Assembly: GCA_030430995.1 (NCBI GenBank)
Contig: JAUIKA010000027.1
Location: forward strand, 1-11,117
Direction of reading: 5' to 3'
DNA length: 11,117 nt
Origin: Alphaproteobacteria bacterium
GTDB lineage: Bacteria > Pseudomonadota > Alphaproteobacteria > Rickettsiales > Rickettsiaceae
A program made the position numbers and the translations under genes. Of the stretch, positions 9,042-11,117 are shown one piece after another (position 1 is the first letter of the stretch; every line of letters starts with the position of its first letter). The notes beneath the pieces are model-generated. The model was not told where the DNA came from and did no database searches. It worked only from the letters and a program-made list of their open reading frames with translations.

Positions 9042-11117
9042 TTTATTTTCTTAACCCCTTCATAAAATTCTGGCAGCCAGTTTTGTGGCTCTTCGCCTTT
9101 AGTACGTATTAAGTCATGCGTATATTCTATGGATGCTGTATTACCAGATAAAACATTAATTATGTCTCCCATGCCTCTTAAATCTACCCTTGCTACTACA
9201 GCATCCATGTTTTGCTTTACAAGAAAATATCTTGTTGAAGGGTCTGTATGCTTAATAATATCATATTCTCTGCTAGAAAGCATAAATGATGTTTTATACA
9301 CATCAGTTGCTTTTAAATTCGGTAAGAATATCTGAGTCGCAGTTTGCTGAATTAAAGTATCACTAATGCTGCTTTTTGCTGCATCCTCAACACTTTGTGT
9401 AGCAAAAATCACAAATGCATTCATCTTTCTAAGTACCTTTAGCCAATCCTTTATCCGAGGTGCAAATATTGCATTATCTATCAATGCCCATGCTTCATCT
9501 AACACTATCATGGCTGGGCTTCCATCTAACGCCGCATTAATCCTGTGAAAAATATAGGTAAGCACAGGCCCCAAACTAATACTATCTTTAAGTAACTGCG
9601 CCATCTCAAACCCATAAATTTTACCTGATAGCAAATCTATATCATCTGAATCATTATCAAATATCTTTGCCTTAGCGCCTTTACCATGCCATATTGCTAT
9701 TCTGCTAGCAAGAGTCCCTGGACCATCTATACCAAGAAAGGATACAACATTGCTCAGCTTTCTATCTTTATGGTCTAATCTATAATTCCCTTCTATCATG
9801 AGATTAAGAGTCTTAATATCTGTAGCATCTAGTGGCTCATCATTTACAGTTACAAGTAACTTAAGCCAATCTAAAAGGAATGTTCTATTTTCTGGCAAAT
9901 CTGGCAATTGCAGTGGATTAAAATTACATATTTGCCCAGGGTCAATAGTGGTATATTTTCCACCCAGCGCTCTTATAAATATCTCACCTCCATTGTCTTT
10001 ATCAAAGAAAAACATTTTAGGGCTAAATTTTTGTACTTGTGCGCATAAAAAATTCATCAGCACGGTTTTACCAGCACCAGTGGGCCCTATCACTAAAGTA
10101 TGTCCAACATCACGCACATGAAAGTTAAAATAATACGGAGTGCCGGAAGTTGTTTCTAATACAGTTACATATTCCCCCCAATGATTATTGTAAATTTTAC
10201 CTACAGGGTAGTTATGCATACTAGCAAAAGCAGAAAGATTCAAGCTATTTATAATACATTTTCTTACTATATAATGGCTATTACCAGGCAATTGCCCCCA
10301 AAATGCACCTTCTTGATTTGCTCTTTCCCTAACAGCTTTTGCGCCGATATTACTAATCTCTACAATCGTATCTGAAACAATATTTTCTAAGCTCTTTATA
10401 TCATCAGATATACATAATATAGTAAAATGATGCTCGCCAAAACCAATAGATCCTGAGGTAGCAAGGTCCAAAGCTTCTGATATTTCATATATCTGAGACC
10501 TAGCCTTATCTTCAGCTTGTATCATTCTATTTTGCTGCAATTGTATCTTATTAATTGCAATAGTCCTATTTTGCGCTATAAAACTCTGTGAAATAATAAA
10601 CTCAAAAGGCAGTTGTAATAACCTATCTAATATACCCGCATAAGTATGGGCAGGGTACTCCTGTATGCTAATAATACTAGCATATTTTGTCTTCAGGGCT
10701 CCCCTTGCCTCTATTGATTTATCACCAAAGAACATCCTATACACCGGCAAATACTCATCTATTCTACGGCTTTTTGGCACCAAAACTTCTTGTGATTCCA
10801 CACAATTTATCATAGAAAATAAGAAGCTTAAAATTTCACATCTATGTGTTTTCTGGCTAGCCTGAAGCACATATGGACCATAATCACTGAATGTTGAAAG
10901 AACCCTATTGGTAATCTCATCTAAGCTATCATACATCTCTTGCATTTGAATCTTGAAAGACCCTTTTCCTGAGCTTTGTAATAACTTCTTGTATAAATAC
11001 TCTAAAAATGCAACCCCTTCTTTATCTGGCCTGTATATAATGGTAATATATAGCTCATTTGAAAAAGAGCGCTGCTGGGAGTATTTCTTTTTCCAAAGTC
11101 TATTTAGATAATCACTA
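9038..11117 (-). CDS. virB4: VirB4 family ATPase of the type IV secretion system (5' end beyond the window)
   Basis: Cytoplasmic or membrane-associated ATPase that powers pilus/channel assembly and substrate transfer in type IV secretion. The frame is open to the right edge, giving 692 visible residues. VirB4 proteins are usually about 800 aa, so roughly 100 N-terminal residues are missing and the ATG at 10945 is internal. The region upstream of it encodes YLNRLWKKK and YITIIYRPDKEG, typical N-terminal VirB4 sequence. Visible landmarks are LPGN and NLSAFASMHNYP before the ATPase core, Walker A GPTGAGKT at visible residues 344-351 (10087-10064), Walker B IVLDEAW with Asp540-Glu541 (9499-9494), and FATQS near 571-575. 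All nucleotide-binding residues are intact, so it should be active. Rickettsiales carry two virB4 copies; the one next to virB6 corresponds to rvhB4-I. Its TGA overlaps the next start (ATGA). Confidence 0.97.
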   Translation of the reverse strand, partial: SDYLNRLWKKKYSQQRSFSNELYITIIYRPDKEGVAFLEYLYKKLLQSSGKGSFKIQMQEMYDSLDEITNRVLSTFSDYGPYVLQASQKTHRCEILSFLFSMINCVESQEVLVPKSRRIDEYLPVYRMFFGDKSIEARGALKTKYASIISIQEYPAHTYAGILDRLLQLPFEFIISQSFIAQNRTIAINKIQLQQNRMIQAEDKARSQIYEISEALDLATSGSIGFGEHHFTILCISDDIKSLENIVSDTIVEISNIGAKAVRERANQEGAFWGQLPGNSHYIVRKCIINSLNLSAFASMHNYPVGKIYNNHWGEYVTVLETTSGTPYYFNFHVRDVGHTLVIGPTGAGKTVLMNFLCAQVQKFSPKMFFFDKDNGGEIFIRALGGKYTTIDPGQICNFNPLQLPDLPENRTFLLDWLKLLVTVNDEPLDATDIKTLNLMIEGNYRLDHKDRKLSNVVSFLGIDGPGTLASRIAIWHGKGAKAKIFDNDSDDIDLLSGKIYGFEMAQLLKDSISLGPVLTYIFHRINAALDGSPAMIVLDEAWALIDNAIFAPRIKDWLKVLRKMNAFVIFATQSVEDAAKSSISDTLIQQTATQIFLPNLKATDVYKTSFMLSSREYDIIKHTDPSTRYFLVKQNMDAVVARVDLRGMGDIINVLSGNTASIEYTHDLIRTKGEEPQNWLPEFYEGVKKIK

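Noticed and set aside
10943..10945. ATG at 10945 as the virB4 start
   Set aside because: The same frame stays open to the window edge and encodes recognisable VirB4 sequence upstream, so this Met is internal.

Overview
The window looks like chromosomal DNA of an AT-rich intracellular alphaproteobacterium of the order Rickettsiales. Two things point there. First, a VirB4 ATPase gene is followed by a tandem series of very large VirB6 paralogs, the arrangement of the Rickettsiales vir homolog (rvh) type IV secretion system. Second, a 23S rRNA gene stands alone, with its own promoter and no 16S rRNA, tRNA-Ile or tRNA-Ala gene in front of it, as in the split rRNA genes of this order. I cannot name the genus. 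The best-studied families usually have four (Anaplasmataceae) or five (Rickettsia) virB6 genes in this cluster, while here three are followed directly by 23S. A less-studied family is therefore possible, but this is inference.

Every real gene is on the minus strand, so transcription runs from the right edge to the left. Right to left: virB4 (5' end cut by the window edge, about 9038-11117); virB6 paralog 1 (6624-9041, 4-nt ATGA overlap with virB4); virB6 paralog 2 (4751-6634, 11-nt overlap); virB6 paralog 3 (1969-4749, 1-nt gap); a 135-bp gap with a near-consensus sigma-70 promoter; then the 5' two thirds of the 23S rRNA gene (1-1833), which leaves the window at the left edge. The tight overlaps indicate one translationally coupled operon. 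I see no intrinsic terminator between the last virB6 and the 23S promoter.

VirB4 is the cytoplasmic ATPase that energises assembly and transport. The VirB6 proteins are polytopic inner-membrane channel components. Each VirB6 here carries a Cys-containing N-terminal domain predicted to be periplasmic, a TrbL/VirB6 membrane core, and a hydrophilic C-terminal tail.

The most interesting observation is in those tails. All three paralogs carry a short motif of the form A-[QK]-D-F-[IV]-[ST]-K, once each in its best form, preceded by a Lys/Gly/Pro-rich stretch. Degenerate extra copies make a small array in paralog 1. The tails are otherwise dissimilar, so this may be a docking site for a shared partner. 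I know of no described function for it.
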